Below, in pieces: positions 42,209 through 54,066 of a DNA stretch of 64,000 nt; position 1 is the stretch's first letter, and every line of letters starts with the position of its first letter. The position numbers were made by a program, and so were the translations under genes. The stretch lies in contig CM065387.1 in NCBI GenBank assembly GCA_033060915.1, forward strand, positions 43,905,001-43,969,000. The letters are read 5' to 3'. A model generated the notes under the pieces. It searched no databases and had not been told where the DNA came from. It saw only the letters and a program-made list of their open reading frames with translations. The DNA comes from Euryodendron excelsum. Its lineage: Eukaryota > Streptophyta > Magnoliopsida > Ericales > Pentaphylacaceae.

Positions 42209-44433
42209 ATGGCATCCCGTTTTCGTAAAATGTTAAATGGTCCGTTGGCCCTTGCCGCGTTTAGGGCTAGGTTTGAAGTCCCGGATGAAATCGGCTTAGA
42301 GTTGGTCGATTCTGAGGACTATCGCATGGGTGAGACTAAAAAGGGGGTGCCGTTCCCAGTCATTGCTATCGTAGAAGGGGGGCTTAGGTTTCCCCTCCAC
42401 CCTCTTCTTCATAAATTCATAGTAAAAAATATGGTGTCGCCCTCCCAGTTAGCGTCGAACGTATATAGGATCTTCTTTGCCATGCTAGAAATAAATCGGC
42501 ACCTGGGTGTGAACCTGGGCCTTGCCGAACTGGACTACTGCTACACTCTTTGTAAAGTCGGAGGTAGTTACAAGGTTTACCTCCGAGCAGTAAAGAAGTC
42601 CTTAGAGTTAATGAAGTGTCTGCCTTCCTCAAGGAAGGGCGTCGACGACGTTAGGGTCTGGGTAACCGGGCCATGGGAGTTCGGCAACGTTCCCGAGAAG
42701 GATAGACCGGCGATTCGATGCCCTAAAGTGCCCGTCGAACTAGGTTTGATGCCAATCTCTCATACTGTGCGTCATTTTAAATTTCAATTTGCAGCAAAAC
42801 TAACCCTCGAACTTTTTGCAAACACAAGGAAGCGGTCGAAAGCTCGCGACTGGTTGGTCAACTCTGACGACCTCGACAAGGTCTTGAACTACGTCGGCGA
42901 AGGTCGACTAAGATACATAGCTCGGGCTGCGCACATCTTGCTCTCCTACCCACTGCGATACTCAACTTTCACTGCCAAGACGGGTGTCCCCCAGAGTGTA
43001 CTTGCAAGATTAGCGGACGAAGGCGCGGAAGGGGATTTCGAGGAGATCCCCACCAGAATAACGATCGAGAGGCCGCGCATCCCTACAGGCGTGACAGTTG
43101 CGGTTGCTCCTCCATCGGCATTAGCTGGTGAAGAACGGCAAGAAGCGCGAATGAAATCACACAGCTCGACATCAACTTCCTCACCGTATACTGCGCCCGA
43201 CCGCCGAGTAGAGATTCCTGTAGGAACAAGTGATTCGAGCCCATCCCCCGACGAAATGGAGGGCATGAGTCTGAAGGAAAGAATGTTTGCTCTTGCGGGC
43301 TAGCCGCTAAGGTCGGCCACACCTACTCCCGCTGAAACTCCACCAGTCGAGCTGGTGATAACTCCCGTGGAGGAAGCCCCTCCCGTGCAATAGAGGCCAA
43401 AGACTCGGCAACAGAGAAAAAGGAGGCCCGATGTCACTCCAACTCCAGCACCCAAAAAGCAGAAAGGCAAAGGCGCGGTGGACGAGGTCGGCGAGACTGT
43501 GACCATCACTCTGGACATTCTCGGCCGTCCTATGACGACAGCAAATTCTATGATCGACCAGCCTGAGGTTGCGTTTGGTGTTATTAAAAGCGTCCTTCAG
43601 AAAAAGGACGTGGCGAAGCTGGGCGAAGCAAGCGACTCATCCGTTTTTATGGGCGCTTTTCATGACTCGATTCTGGTAAGTCGGCACTGACTTTTTCAAT
43701 GATTACAGACTTTTTAGACACTCGCCCTAAAAACGACCTTCTCTTTTTTGTGCAGGGTTGTCTGAATTCCTTGGAGGCGATGACGCGCTTCCAAAAGCTT
43801 GCCGAGGTTCACAAGGAACTTATTGAAGAGCACGGCCGCTTAAAGCTTGAGTGGATCGAAGCGAATAAGGAGCGGATTACTTTCAAGAAACAGGCCGAAC
43901 ATGCTTCCGCCAAGCTTTTGCTGATGAAAGCCAATTTTGACAAGAGAGATAGGGATCTTGCCGACCTCGAGAAGAAGTTCGATGTGCAGTCCATAGATCT
44001 GCACAACGCAAATAAGGAGGTGGAGGCCCTTAAAACTGAAGTGGCCAAGCTGAAGGTGGAAGAAGAGGCCACACTGAAGAGGGGTGAAGAGAGGGGGGCC
44101 AAGCGTTTGGCCGAAGAGATGATGGACCTTAGTCGCACCATATTCCGACAGGGTTGGAATGGTGCCCTTGTCGTTGCAGAGCTGGATAAGGCCTCCGACA
44201 TGTGGGGTCTTTGCCCGGACTACTTTGATACTACTGAGGACGGCATCGTCTGTCCGAAGAAAGTGCTGGCAAATGCCGAATACAAACGAGAGCTGATCTT
44301 AAAAGCCGCGGCTGAAGAAGCTGTTGCTGAGAAGGAGAGACTTGAAAATTTGAAGGCCGCAGCTGAACCCCCCGAGGATGTGGAAGAGATTTCGCCAGGG
44401 GGAATTCCGCAGCCGGGGGAGAAGTCGGCATAG
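42209..44433 (+). pseudogene. Antisense ORF of the Tat element, spliced, two stops
   Basis: Runs opposite to pol. Exon 1 42209-43675 and exon 2 43756-44433, joined by an 80-bp intron (GTAAGT...TTTTGTGCAG) that keeps frame (SIL to GCLN). 714 codons in one frame, with in-frame TAG at 43301 and about 43391. Residues about 50-130 (GGLRFPLHPLLHKFIVKNM, SPSQLASNVYRIFF) resemble the putative gypsy-type transposon domain of antisense ORFs in this lineage. The middle is Pro/Ser/Thr-rich. Exon 2 encodes a long coiled coil (LEKKFDVQSIDLHNANKEVEALKTEV) and an acidic C-terminus. The product's role is unknown. Both stops could be single-base decay of Gln or Trp codons. Confidence 0.75.
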
Positions 44434-44574
44434 CTTTTCTTTGTTTTTCTTAATTTTTTGTAACCATCAATGCTTTTTAATGAGAAGAACTCGTTTTGTC
44501 GTTTATTACTGAATCTGCCTTATCTGATTTTATTGTGGACTGAATCTGCCTTATCTGATTTTGTCGTTTACACT

Positions 44575-44960
44575 TGGTTTCTTTCTTTGGCCGACCTATC
44601 CAAATTGGACAGGACCAAGTTTTTATACTTGGTTTTTGTTTTGGCCTTCTTTGGCCGACCTGCCCAACTTGGACAGGACCAAGTTTTTACACTTGGTTTT
44701 TGTTTTGGCCTTCTTTGGCCGACCTGCCCAACTTGGACAGGACCAAGTTTTTACACTTGGTTTTTGTTTTGGCCTTCTTTGGCCGACCTGCCCAACTTGG
44801 ACAGGACCAAGTTTTTACGCTTGGTTTTTGTTTTGACCTTCTTTAGCCGACCTGCCCAACTTGGACAGGACCAAGTTTTTACGCTTGGTTTTTGTTTTGG
44901 CCTTCTTTGGCTGACCTGCCCAACTTGGACAGGACCAAGTTTTTACACTTGGTTTTTGGG
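44575..44960. repeat. 64-bp tandem repeat, six units
   Basis: GGCCGACCTGCCCAACTTGG-type units start at 44589, 44653, 44717, 44781, 44845 and 44909, exactly 64 bp apart. Each contains the inverted pair AACTTGG-6 bp-CCAAGTT. All plus-strand frames stay open across the array, producing three overlapping spurious ORFs. It lies between the end of integrase and the end of the antisense ORF. Confidence 0.95.
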
Positions 44961-45067
44961 TTTCACAGAGTGCTCAGAGTAGATTCATTTGAATAGCTTC
45001 ATTTTCATTGATTCTTCAGCAGAGCTTTACACATTTCATGGGCTATTACAGTGTATGGAGCTTTGTA

Positions 45068-47239
45068 TTACTGGCAGAACTTCCTCAAGTTGGTTGCATT
45101 CCATGGTCGCGACAATTGTCGCCCTTCTTCGACAGTCTCCAGTCTGTATGCGCCAATGCCGACCTGGGATGTGACTCTGTAAGGGCCTTCCCAGTTTAGG
45201 CCGAGCTTTCCATCTGCCGCCTTCTTGGTTGCCCCCAATACTTTTCGTAAAACTAGATCTCCTGGAGCAAAGTTTCTCGAGCGGACCCGCTTGTTGTAAG
45301 AGCGTTTTAGTTGTTGCTGATACTCTGTGAGCCTGATTAAGGCGGTTTCCCTTCTTTCTTCGACAAGATCCAGGTCTCTTGCAACCATCTGGTCATTGAC
45401 ACCAGTGTTAAAGGCTGCCGATCTGATAGTTGGTAGTCCGATCTCCAAAAGGATGACTACCTCCACCCTGTATGCCAAGGAGAACGGTGTTTCTCCGGTG
45501 GACCTCCTTGGGGTTGTTCTGTAGGACCACAAAACATTGGGTAGCTCCTCCGTCCACTTCCCTTTGGCTTTTTCCAGTCGTTTCTTGACTCCGTTAAGCA
45601 TGGTTTTATTTGAAATCTCGGCTTGCCCATTGCATTGGGGGTAGGCCGGTGTTGAGTAATAGTTTCTGATCCCCAATCCTTCGCAAAATGATCTAAAGAT
45701 GTTGCCATCGAACTGGGTGCCGTTATCTGATATAATGGCACGGGGCAACCCGAATCTGGTGACAATGCTTTTCCATACGAACCTTTTGGCAGCAATTTCC
45801 CTGATATTTGATAAAGGTTCCGCTTCCACCCATTTGGTAAAGTAGTCGGTGGCCATGATGAGAAACCTTTTGTTGCCCGGAGCTCGGGGCAGAGGTCCAA
45901 CAATGTCCAGTCCCCACTGAGCGAAAGGTCACGGATTGGTGATGGTGGTAAGATCCTCGGCTGGCTGGTGGATGATGGGAGAAAACCTCTGACATTTGTT
46001 ACACTTCAGGACGTACTGGGCTGCCTCTTTCTGCATGTAAGGCCACCAGTATCCCTGCGAGATGGCTCGGTGTGCTATCGATCTTCTGCCGACATGACTT
46101 CCACATATCCCTTCGTGGATTTCGAACAAGACGCCCTGTACTTGGTCCGGATGGACGCAGTGTAAATACGGACCTGTAAAGGAACGTCTGTAAAGCTCCT
46201 TACTTGGTGACAGCCAATACCTGAGAGATGCATGCTTGATTCGCCGAGCTTCAACCTTATCGTCTGGTAGCTTGTCTGCGTCAAGGTAAGAGATGATTGG
46301 GTCCATCCATGATGGTCCCAACTTTTCTGCTGTTAGGGCTTCCTCCTCCTCCCGAAAGATGCTGGGCTTGGCAAGGGTTTCTACGTTGATCGTCCTTTTC
46401 GAACCAGATTTCAGAGTTGTGGCCAGAGTTGCCAAGGCATCTGCATGTGAGTTGTTGTCTCGGCTAATCTGTCGAAGCTTGTAGCTTTTAAATTGGCCGA
46501 GTAGTTCCTTGGCCTTTGCTAGGTACTGCGTCATTCTGTCATTTTTTGCTATGTATTCCCCTGTGATTTGGTTTACAACAAGTAAGGAGTCCAAATATAT
46601 GACAATTTCAGGAATCCGAAGTTCAATGGCTCGACGTATTCCGGCGAGCAAGGCCTCGTATTTTGACTCATTATTGGAGGCAATGAACTCCAGCTTGATG
46701 GCTTGCTCGATGGTTAGACCGTCTGGTGTGATGAGTACGATGCCTGATCCTGCCCCTCGGTCATTGGAAGCTCCGTCCACGTAGAGTTTCCAATGATCAG
46801 ATTGTTCCCAAAGGTCCAGGGGGAGTTCGTGTTGCAGTTGGCCAGTTGCTGAGGTCTGTTCTACTTCTGGTGGTATCTCGACAGAGAACTTGGCAACAAA
46901 GTCTGCAAGAACCTGCCCCTTCACTGCCAATCTAGGTTGGAACTTGATGTCAAACTCCCCTAATTCCACGGCCCATTTTGCAATTCTTCCTGAGAAGTCG
47001 GCCTTCCTTAGAAGAGGTTTGAGCTGGTGGTTAGTGAGGACGTTGATGGTGTGAGTTCTAAAGTAATGCACCAACTTGCGGGATGCCACTATCAGTGCGA
47101 GTGTCAGCTTTTTGAGGGGTAGGTACCTGCTCTCGGCTCCGAGAAGGGTTTTGCTGACGTAATAGACCGGGAATTGTTGCCGGTTTTCTTGCCTGAGTAG
47201 GACCGCGCTGACTGCATGGTCTGACACTGCAAGGTAGAG
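45068..47239 (-). pseudogene. Tat RNase H, second RNase H and integrase
   Basis: Minus strand: the retroviral-type RNase H starts with [13 protein letters not shown] and includes [22 protein letters not shown]. After a linker comes a second, cellular-type RNase H with KLYVDGASNDRGAGSGIVL, NNESKYEALLAGI and NSHADALA. The integrase zinc domain has GSHVGRRSIAHR then CNKCQRF. The core has D (QWGLDIVGP, just beyond a stop), D (AIISDNGTQFD) and E (GQAEISNKTML). The tail has WEGPYRV. A single TGA at about 45926 (probable former TGG) interrupts it before the core. A frameshift near 47240 separates it from reverse transcriptase. Confidence 0.9.
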
Positions 47240-48771
47240 GAAGAGTTCCTCGTGCTGGACAGGGGTGGTTTGGTTAGGTAGTTTTTTAAACCGGCAAGGG
47301 CAAAATCACACTCTAGTGTCCACTCGAACCGTTCTTGTTTCTTTAGGAGCTGGAAGAAGGGTCGGCACCTGTCCGATGAATGGCTGATGAATCTGTTGAG
47401 TGCAGCGGCCATTCCTGTCAATCTTTGAACCTCTTTGGCATTCCTTGGAGCTTGAATGCTCTGAATCGCACTAATCTGCCGTGGGTCCACTTCAATGCCC
47501 CAATGCGTGACTAGGAATCCCAGAAACTTGCCTGAGCCGACCCCGAAGACACATTTTGAAGCGTTCAGCCGCATTTTGTAGTCCTTCAGGATACAGAGTA
47601 CCTCTTTTAGGTCCGCCAAGTGAGTGTTGCTCAGTTTGCTTTTTACCACCATGTCATCGATGTAGACCTCGACAGTTCTGCCGAGCTGTGTCTTGAACAT
47701 CTTTGTGACCAGTCACTGATACGTAGCTCCGGCGTTCTTCAGGCCAAAGGGTATAACCCTATAGCAGTAAATACCCCTTGGAGTGATGAAGGCCGTCTTC
47801 TCTTGGTCGTCGGGGTGAAGTGGGATTTGGTGGTATCCTCGGTAAGCATCCAGAAAACTCATCCTTCTGAAGACGGCGGTTGCATCCACAAGCTGGTCAA
47901 TTTTGGGCAAGGGGAATGGATCTTTGCGGCATGCCCTATTGAGATCAGTGAAGTCCACACAGACCCTCCACTTACCGTCCTTTTTTACAACCACGGTGTT
48001 TGATAACCAGCTTGGGTAGTTGATTTCTCGAATGGCCCCAGCTTTCAAAAGCTTCTCCGTTTCCTCCAAGACAGCGTCCACATGCTGGGTAGCTGCCCTT
48101 CTCCCCTTTTGGACAACAGGTCGGCAATTTGGGTTAACATTTAGGCGATGACAGGCAACGTCAGCGCCGATCCCAGGCATGTCATAAGGGGTCCAGGCGA
48201 ACACTTCCAGGAAGTTTGTCAGCAACTCGATGAGGGATTTTTCCTCTAGTTTGGACAGAGAGGTGCCGATGACGAAGTATTTTTCTCCTCGCCGATCAAT
48301 GTATATCTTCTTCAGGTCCTCCACAGCTTTGTTCTCGGGTGTCTGTCCCACGTCATCAATTGTGGGGGTGTCTTCATGTAGCTCCATCATCTGCACTTTC
48401 TCAGGCTTTGTCTTTGTCGCACATGCCGTTAGGAAACATTGTTTGGCGGCCACTTGGTCTCCCCTGATTTCTCCAACACCCGCCGGGGTCAAAAACCGAA
48501 GCAGCTGATGGTATGACGACGGAACGACCCTCATGAGGTGCAACCAGGTTCGTCCCATGATGGCATTGTAGGGGGAGGGTACGTTAACTACTAGGAATTC
48601 GGTCTGCAATGTGATCCCACCGGCTGTTACCGGAATCGTCACCTTTCCCATTGGCCAAACTAGGTCTGAGCTGAATCCGACCAATAGGTTAAGTGACTGT
48701 TGGAGGTCGGACTCGTTCAGTCCTAACTGTTTGAAGAGGTTGTAGTACATAACTTCGGACGAACTCCCCTA
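47240..48771 (-). pseudogene. Tat protease and reverse transcriptase
   Basis: The protease active site reads LLID-stop-GSSSEV (TAG at 48769-48771 in place of the variable residue of D-x-G), then YNAIMGRTWLH. Reverse transcriptase shows WRVCVDFTDLNRACRKDPFPLP, MSFLDAYRGYHQIPL, VIPFGLKNAGATYQ and the catalytic [14 protein letters not shown] at 47713-47715 (probable former CGA) splits it. The frame is otherwise continuous with gag upstream. The catalytic YIDD is intact. Confidence 0.9.
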
Positions 48772-50664
48772 GTCAATGAGCAATCTTCTAACGTCGCAGT
48801 CCGCCATTCTTAATGTAACCACCAAGGCATCACTATGAGGGGTCTGCACTCCCACGAGATCTTCATCGGTGAAAGAAATTGGTACATGGCTACTGCCAAC
48901 TTTTGCTTTCTTGCTGGGTTGTTGTACCTGCAACACTTCCCTTAGGTGTGTCGCTTTCTGTATCTCGGCTCGGTACCTATGTGGGTCGACGGTTGATGAC
49001 TCAGCCGAACTGTGCAACACATTGATTACCTGAACCAGCCTTGATTCTGGTTCTTTTCGAGCTGTTTCTTCTATCCGCGGTTGCTCGGCTTCATTCTTTG
49101 TCTTCTCCCGATCGATGAATTGATCGAGGTGGCCTGCTTTGGCCAAGTCCTCCAAGTGAGTTTTCAGATGCTGACATTGCTCCATCTCATGTCCCTTCTC
49201 GCGGTGGTATGAACAAAATCTCTTTTGGTCTCGGGTCGCTGGGTCTCCTCCCAACTTTGGCGGCCATTTGAAGAAGGGCTTATCATGGATTTGGGGCAAT
49301 ATTTTATAAATGGGGTCTTTAAAGACTGTATAGACCCCCTCAGTTACCCTTTTTCCTCGGCCGATATCTTCTGACCGAGGCTTCTTGGCATCCTTCTTAT
49401 TTGTCTTTTCGGCTGCAGCGCCGACCTTGGTCGATGCTACCTGAGGTATGTCTTCGTCCAACCGTGCATAACGCTCGATTCTGAGCATTAGCTCCTGTAT
49501 CGTGAGGGCTGGTTTTTTCATTGAGGACTGTCGTAAGTGATGCTCCCTGGGAAGGCCAATCTTGAACTGAGTTACAACTAATTGCTCACTGCACTCGTCA
49601 ATTTCGTTATAAGCTTCCCAGTAGCGTCGGGTGTATGCTCACAATCCTTCTCCTTCCTCTTTTCGTAATGTCAGCAAGAAATCAACCTCCTTTGGCTGTA
49701 AGTTGTTTGCTATGAAACGAGCTGTAAAAAGCTCGGCTAGCTGCCTCTAGCTAGAAATGGACTTAAGTGGCAATTTGTCGAACCACCGTAAAGCCACACT
49801 TCCCAGACTGGAGGGGAAGATTCGATACATTAGCATCTGCTCATTGCACCACACTACCATGAGCTGTTTGTAATGCCGAACATGGTTAATTGGGTCGGAC
49901 TTCCCGTCATAGAGGGTGAACTTTGGTGGGGTGAATTTTTGAGGAATTGGATGGGATTCAATCTCCTCAGTGAATGGTGTGGATGCAATCTGATCAAGGG
50001 CCTTTCTCATCAGGTCATGGGCTGTGCGCTCCTTAGTTTGCTGCCTTCTATCCTCCTCCTTTTCGTTGTACCATTTCTCCCAGTCTTCTTTCCGCTGATC
50101 TCTTTCAGCTGGACTGTTATTCGGCGAAGTTTCGCTCCTTTCCCTCTGTCGACCTGTGCGCCTGTTAACGCAACGCCCGGTACTAGGGGTGTAACTTCCC
50201 TTTACCGGCGGCGCTGGTTCATCCCTGGCGCCAACAACCTGCACCCGGTCTGGGGACCCTTCTCTCCCACGCCCATTTTTGCCAGAGAATGCCTCCCTCA
50301 TGGCCCGAACCTGGGAGGTGAGGTAGGCTATCTCTTCTCCGCGCCTCCGAATTTCCCTTTCTGCTGCACGGAGCGTATCCTCACTCGGGACCCGCCCACT
50401 GGAGGGTGACGGGGCCAGGTTCCGAGGATGGTTCCTGCGAAAATTTCTGTCCCTGACATAGCCCGTATCCCTCCGCATTTCATCTGGTGCTTCCTGGTGG
50501 CTTTCAGCGGGCGTGCGTATCTCCGACCTTAGTGTTCTCCTTCTTTGCCGATCTACTGGTGTAGATTGGCAATGCGCCGAGTTAGTCGGGTCTCTACTGG
50601 AGGAGGCTCCGAAGCCTCTCCTGTCATGGTTTTCTCCCCTTTGTCTTTGGTTGTCTAGACTCAT
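48769..50664 (-). pseudogene. Tat gag
   Basis: Starts MSLDNQRQRGENHDRRG at 50664, about 20 bp inside the primer site. The N-terminal 200 residues are Arg/Glu-rich and low complexity. The gag core has FTLYDGKSDPINHVRHYKQLM and ALRWFDKLP, then after a TAG at 49747 (probable TGG) RQLAELFTARFI. A second stop (TGA) lies near 49639. A zinc-knuckle-like FCSYHREKGHEMEQCQHLK is near 49210. Same frame as reverse transcriptase. Confidence 0.85.
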
Positions 50665-50680
50665 GGTTTTTCTAAGCCTT

Positions 50681-50698
50681 CCCACAGACAGCGCCAAT
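50681..50698 (-). other. Tat primer-binding site
   Basis: Minus-strand TTGGCGCTGTCTGTGGG directly follows the 5' LTR. This is close to the TGGCGCCGTCTGTGGG form common in Tat and related Gypsy elements. Confidence 0.75.
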
Positions 50699-51299
50699 TG
50701 TAGGTGGGATTTTACTGGAAGGCTGGGCCAAACTCTCAAGCCCAAAAAATGGATGAGTCCAAATATCTCCTGCAAGACGAAGAGGTTAGAATGGGTCGAC
50801 TCGTAATAGGCTGATCACACTCCGAAGATTAAGTTAGCAAGCTTAATCGATGAAGATGAATGAAAGTTGTCAATACTTGGAGTTAACTGTCCATACCTGG
50901 CTCTCGGTGCCTTGGGTATTTATAGAACCTTTGAGGGAGTGTGTTCTGCCTTGGCCTACTAGCAGGCTCTCATAGCCTGTTGGGTAGGTGTCATCATTGA
51001 CGCCGCCTGATTATTCACAGGGTCTGGCACACCGTCGCGGAGGATTCTGGCTGACCGGACGTGTACTTGACGTCGCATGGGCAGCCACTTGGGCATTTAA
51101 TGCGAGTCAACTCTGCATTTAATGCGCAAAGACCGTTAGCGGTTTGGGCCCGCTTTTCGTGGTTTGGGCTGTGCTACGAAGGAGGTCGGCAGTCTGGCCT
51201 TCCCTCTAAATCTGATCTGGGCTAGCAAAGCAGCCCCAACTTTAATTTGCGCAAATTGGGCCTCATCCATTGGGTTGGGCCGGGAGTTATTCCCCCACA
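50699..51299 (-). repeat. Tat element 5' LTR
   Basis: 601 bp, same ends as the left copy (41247-41847), followed by the duplication GTAGC (51300-51304). Confidence 0.9.
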
Positions 51300-51304
51300 G
51301 TAGC

Positions 51305-51919
51305 CCTCTCTACTGATTGATCCATAGGATGCGTATTTTGATAGACCTTAGTAATAGCTTTCACACAAGATCAAAGGTAGCCCTTTCCAACATGAAGCAT
51401 TGACACAAGGCTAATAAACTAGAGACAGAGAGAGAGAGAGATACCAAAAGCATTGTGCATATCTAACCATAGGTCAGTCTAGCATATGAAAGTCTCACGG
51501 CATAGATAATTGGAGAATCTAGAACAATCCCAATTGCAAATAAACTACATAAGACTTAGCATAAGTGCTTACAGTTTGATACCCAAATGCATGAAAATTA
51601 TCATTCAAGTTATCATATCATAACTCAATTCAAAGTAGCACACCAAAGACAATCAAGATATATAAGATCATCATCAACAATCTGAGTACAAATATCATGA
51701 AGCTCCAAATTATAAGACTATCTAAGACAATCAAAAATCTTTTTGTATTTTCTCAAAACTCTTTTGAAAACAAAAGACAAAAAAAAAAAAACAAAACAAA
51801 AAGATAAAACTAGGGAAAAGATAAGAAAACGAAAGATGACCCTAGGCTAAAACAAATCATTCCTCATTTAAGAGGATCAACCTCTGTAGACTTTCTAGGG
51901 GTATTAAGAGCTTTTAAAT
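51305..51919 (-). other. Element D internal region right of the Tat insertion
   Basis: AT-rich, with a short GA run at 51424-51442 and an A-rich tract near 51776-51805. No coding similarity. It joins 41246 once the Tat element is removed. Confidence 0.55.
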
Positions 51920-53995
51920 CTAACTTCCTAACCCAAGTGGTCTTATACTTAGGAGTATCATTGATTGCATGGGCCTTACGATGAGCTCTAGGTGAATTTT
52001 GGAGTTTCGGTTCACATTCATTCTTTTCCTATTCCATTGAACATGTTTTTGTTGTGGTGGTCTTCTAAACCTAAAATTTTGAGCATGTGAATTCCATCCA
52101 AATACATCAAATTTATTATGTATTGACTCATTGCTTCTTTGTGTCCTAACATGTCTTCTAGGTTGAGTCTGAACATAATCACAAGGTAGTATATGCAACT
52201 TATGACAAAATGGTCTAGTATGTCCTCGAATACCACAATAATAACAAGTAGGAACAAATTGTGTGGTATGCGAAGAATAAGGCTCATAAAAAGTATCATA
52301 TCTATTATTTGGGGGAACATACCTGCTCTTTTTTTTTTTTTTTTTGATGACCCAAAACAACTACCTGACCCAGCACAACACTGGAGAGAGCCACCCAAAC
52401 TGGGGTGGAAGTGGGACCCCCTTAGCAACCCACCCACATGTAAATAGCAAGGCTAACGCAGCTGGCAGGGCTCAAACTCGGGACACACGCATGCATTATG
52501 CCTGCCCTCCTTCGCACTTACCAACTGTGCTGCACCCCAGGGGTAACTTACCTATTCTTACCTTCAGATGATGATGTCTGAGGCTTACCAACCTTGGGTC
52601 TTTGCTTTGAAGATGACGCTTTATCAGTACCCCCAATTCCAGTCATGTTTGTAATATGCCTTTGAGCATTCCAGATTTCATCAATCTTATTTGATCATGC
52701 ATTCAACTTCTTGAAAACATCATTAGCTTGAGCACGATTAGCTTCAAGTTTTGTTATCTTATCTTCAAGTCATTTTCTAGTTTTAACACAAGAATCATGT
52801 TCTTTTTTAAGAAAAACCGGTTTATCCAATAATGTAACTTGATGAGTTCTTAACTGACTAACAAGAGCTTGAGCTTTAACTACCTCCCTTTTCGGTGTAT
52901 CAACTTCTTTTAAAACCTTTTTTAACTTGAGACCAAGTTTTTCATTAACTTTGGTCAGTTTAAAATATTGAGAATACAACTAATCAAACTCAATTGACTA
53001 TCAGTTTCATGCAAATTATGAGATGAACCATCATGTAAAGATGTAGTGAAAGCAGTAAAGTTACTTGATTCTTGTTCGATTTCAGGTTTATTGTCATGTT
53101 CAGGATCAGAATGATCCTAAGTCACAGTAAAATCTTTTGCTTTTCTCTTCAATCTATTTAGACATTCTTGTGCAATGTGTCCATATCCATGACACTCATA
53201 ACATTAAGGTTTTTGAGATTATTTTCCTCTATCCTTATCAAGATTCTCTCTAGACTTATACTTATCAAATTGTTTCTCTTTAATTTTCTCAAAACTAAGA
53301 GATTGGGCTTTCTTATTGTTTAAGAATTTTTTGAATTTTTGACAATAAAATCCATCTCCTCTTGACTTGTTTCAGAATGATCATCAGAAGTATCATGTAC
53401 GTCTTCCTTACTAGTTTTAAAAGCAGGATCTTTGTTATTTTTAAAACGATGTAGATTAGGCTCATAGGTTTGAAGGGCACCAACTCAATCTTCAACTTTT
53501 ATGAAATCAACATCCTTATATTTTTCTATAGCTGTAATCTTGGTTTGGAATCTCTCTAGCAAAGATTTTAAAATTTTTCGGGTCATCCATTCTCAAATTT
53601 TCAAAATTGGTTTTCAACCTTTGAAGTTTAGCAATCTTAACAGTAGTACTTCCCTCATAGGTAACTTTAAGAATATTTCACGCCGCTTTAGCAGTCTCAC
53701 ACATAGATATACGCCTGAATTTATCAGGTGCGAAAGCGTTAAAAATAGCTTTAAAACCCTTATTGTTCCATCCACTATTTTCATAATCAATTTTATTCCA
53801 ATCATTTGCTTCTCTTACAGTGGTGGTTGTACCTATAATGGTAGTTGGGGGATTCCAACCATTCACAATAGAGAACCAAACGCGCTCAATCATAAATTTA
53901 AGAAAAGCTCTTATACGAACTTTCCAGTAGGCATAGTTAGTTCCATTAATGAATAGAGGTCCAGTGGTAGAATTGTCTTCACATGGTAAATACAT
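51920..53995 (-). pseudogene. Element D gag (SIRE type, two zinc knuckles), degraded
   Basis: Starts MYLPCEDNSTTGPLFINGTNYAYWKVRIRAF at 53995, then WNKIDYENSGWNNKGFKAIFN. It is shortened near 53590, where about 60 conserved residues are missing. Further pieces in shifting frames: a zinc knuckle CYECHGYGHIAQEC near 53170-53210, a coiled-coil block (KVNEKLGLKLKKVLKEV, 52770-52979) and a second knuckle CYYCGIRGHTRPFC near 52215-52250. The SINE at 52331-52548 is inserted before the second knuckle. The two-knuckle layout is typical of SIRE gag. No pol follows. Confidence 0.75.
52331..52548 (-). mobile_element. tRNA-derived SINE
   Basis: Minus strand: the head GGGTGCAGCACAGTTGGTAAG resembles a tRNA A box, followed by a B-box-like GAGTTTGAGCCC, a unique body and a poly-A tail (T-run at 52329-52345 on plus). 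Flanked by TACCTGCTCTT (52320-52330) and TACCTATTCTT (52549-52559), an 11-bp target duplication with two mismatches. About 218 bp. Confidence 0.8.
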
Positions 53996-54052
53996 GTATT
54001 CAGATAATCAGGTCCTTACTCTTTAAAAATAAAAATTATTTTTAAGTGTCCT

Positions 54053-54066
54053 GTTTTGATACTAAT
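54053..54066 (-). other. Element D primer-binding site
   Basis: Minus-strand ATTAGTATCAAAACAG follows the LTR end TTTCA. It is a degenerate form of the tRNA-Met site TGGTATCAGAGC. Confidence 0.65.

Larger units (their letters stand above)
41247..51299 (-). mobile_element. Tat-lineage Ty3/Gypsy retrotransposon, nearly complete
   Basis: Two 601-bp LTRs (41247-41847 and 50699-51299) and the exact duplication GTAGC (41242-41246, 51300-51304). Minus strand: gag, protease, reverse transcriptase, RNase H, a second RNase H of the cellular type, integrase. Between integrase and the 3' LTR are a 64-bp tandem repeat and a long antisense ORF on the plus strand. The second RNase H and the antisense ORF are known traits of Tat-lineage Gypsy elements. 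LTR copies differ at roughly 30 places by eye. Gag through reverse transcriptase stays in one frame except for stops, so this is a fairly recent insertion. Confidence 0.9.

Noticed and set aside
42946..44431. Minus-strand ORFs opposite the antisense ORF
   Set aside because: Shadow frames of the longer plus-strand ORF; no recognisable motifs.
44575..44960. CRISPR-like regular repeat
   Set aside because: Units are contiguous with no unique spacers, in a plant retrotransposon.
44470..44982. Three overlapping plus-strand ORFs
   Set aside because: They are the same 64-bp repeat read in three frames.
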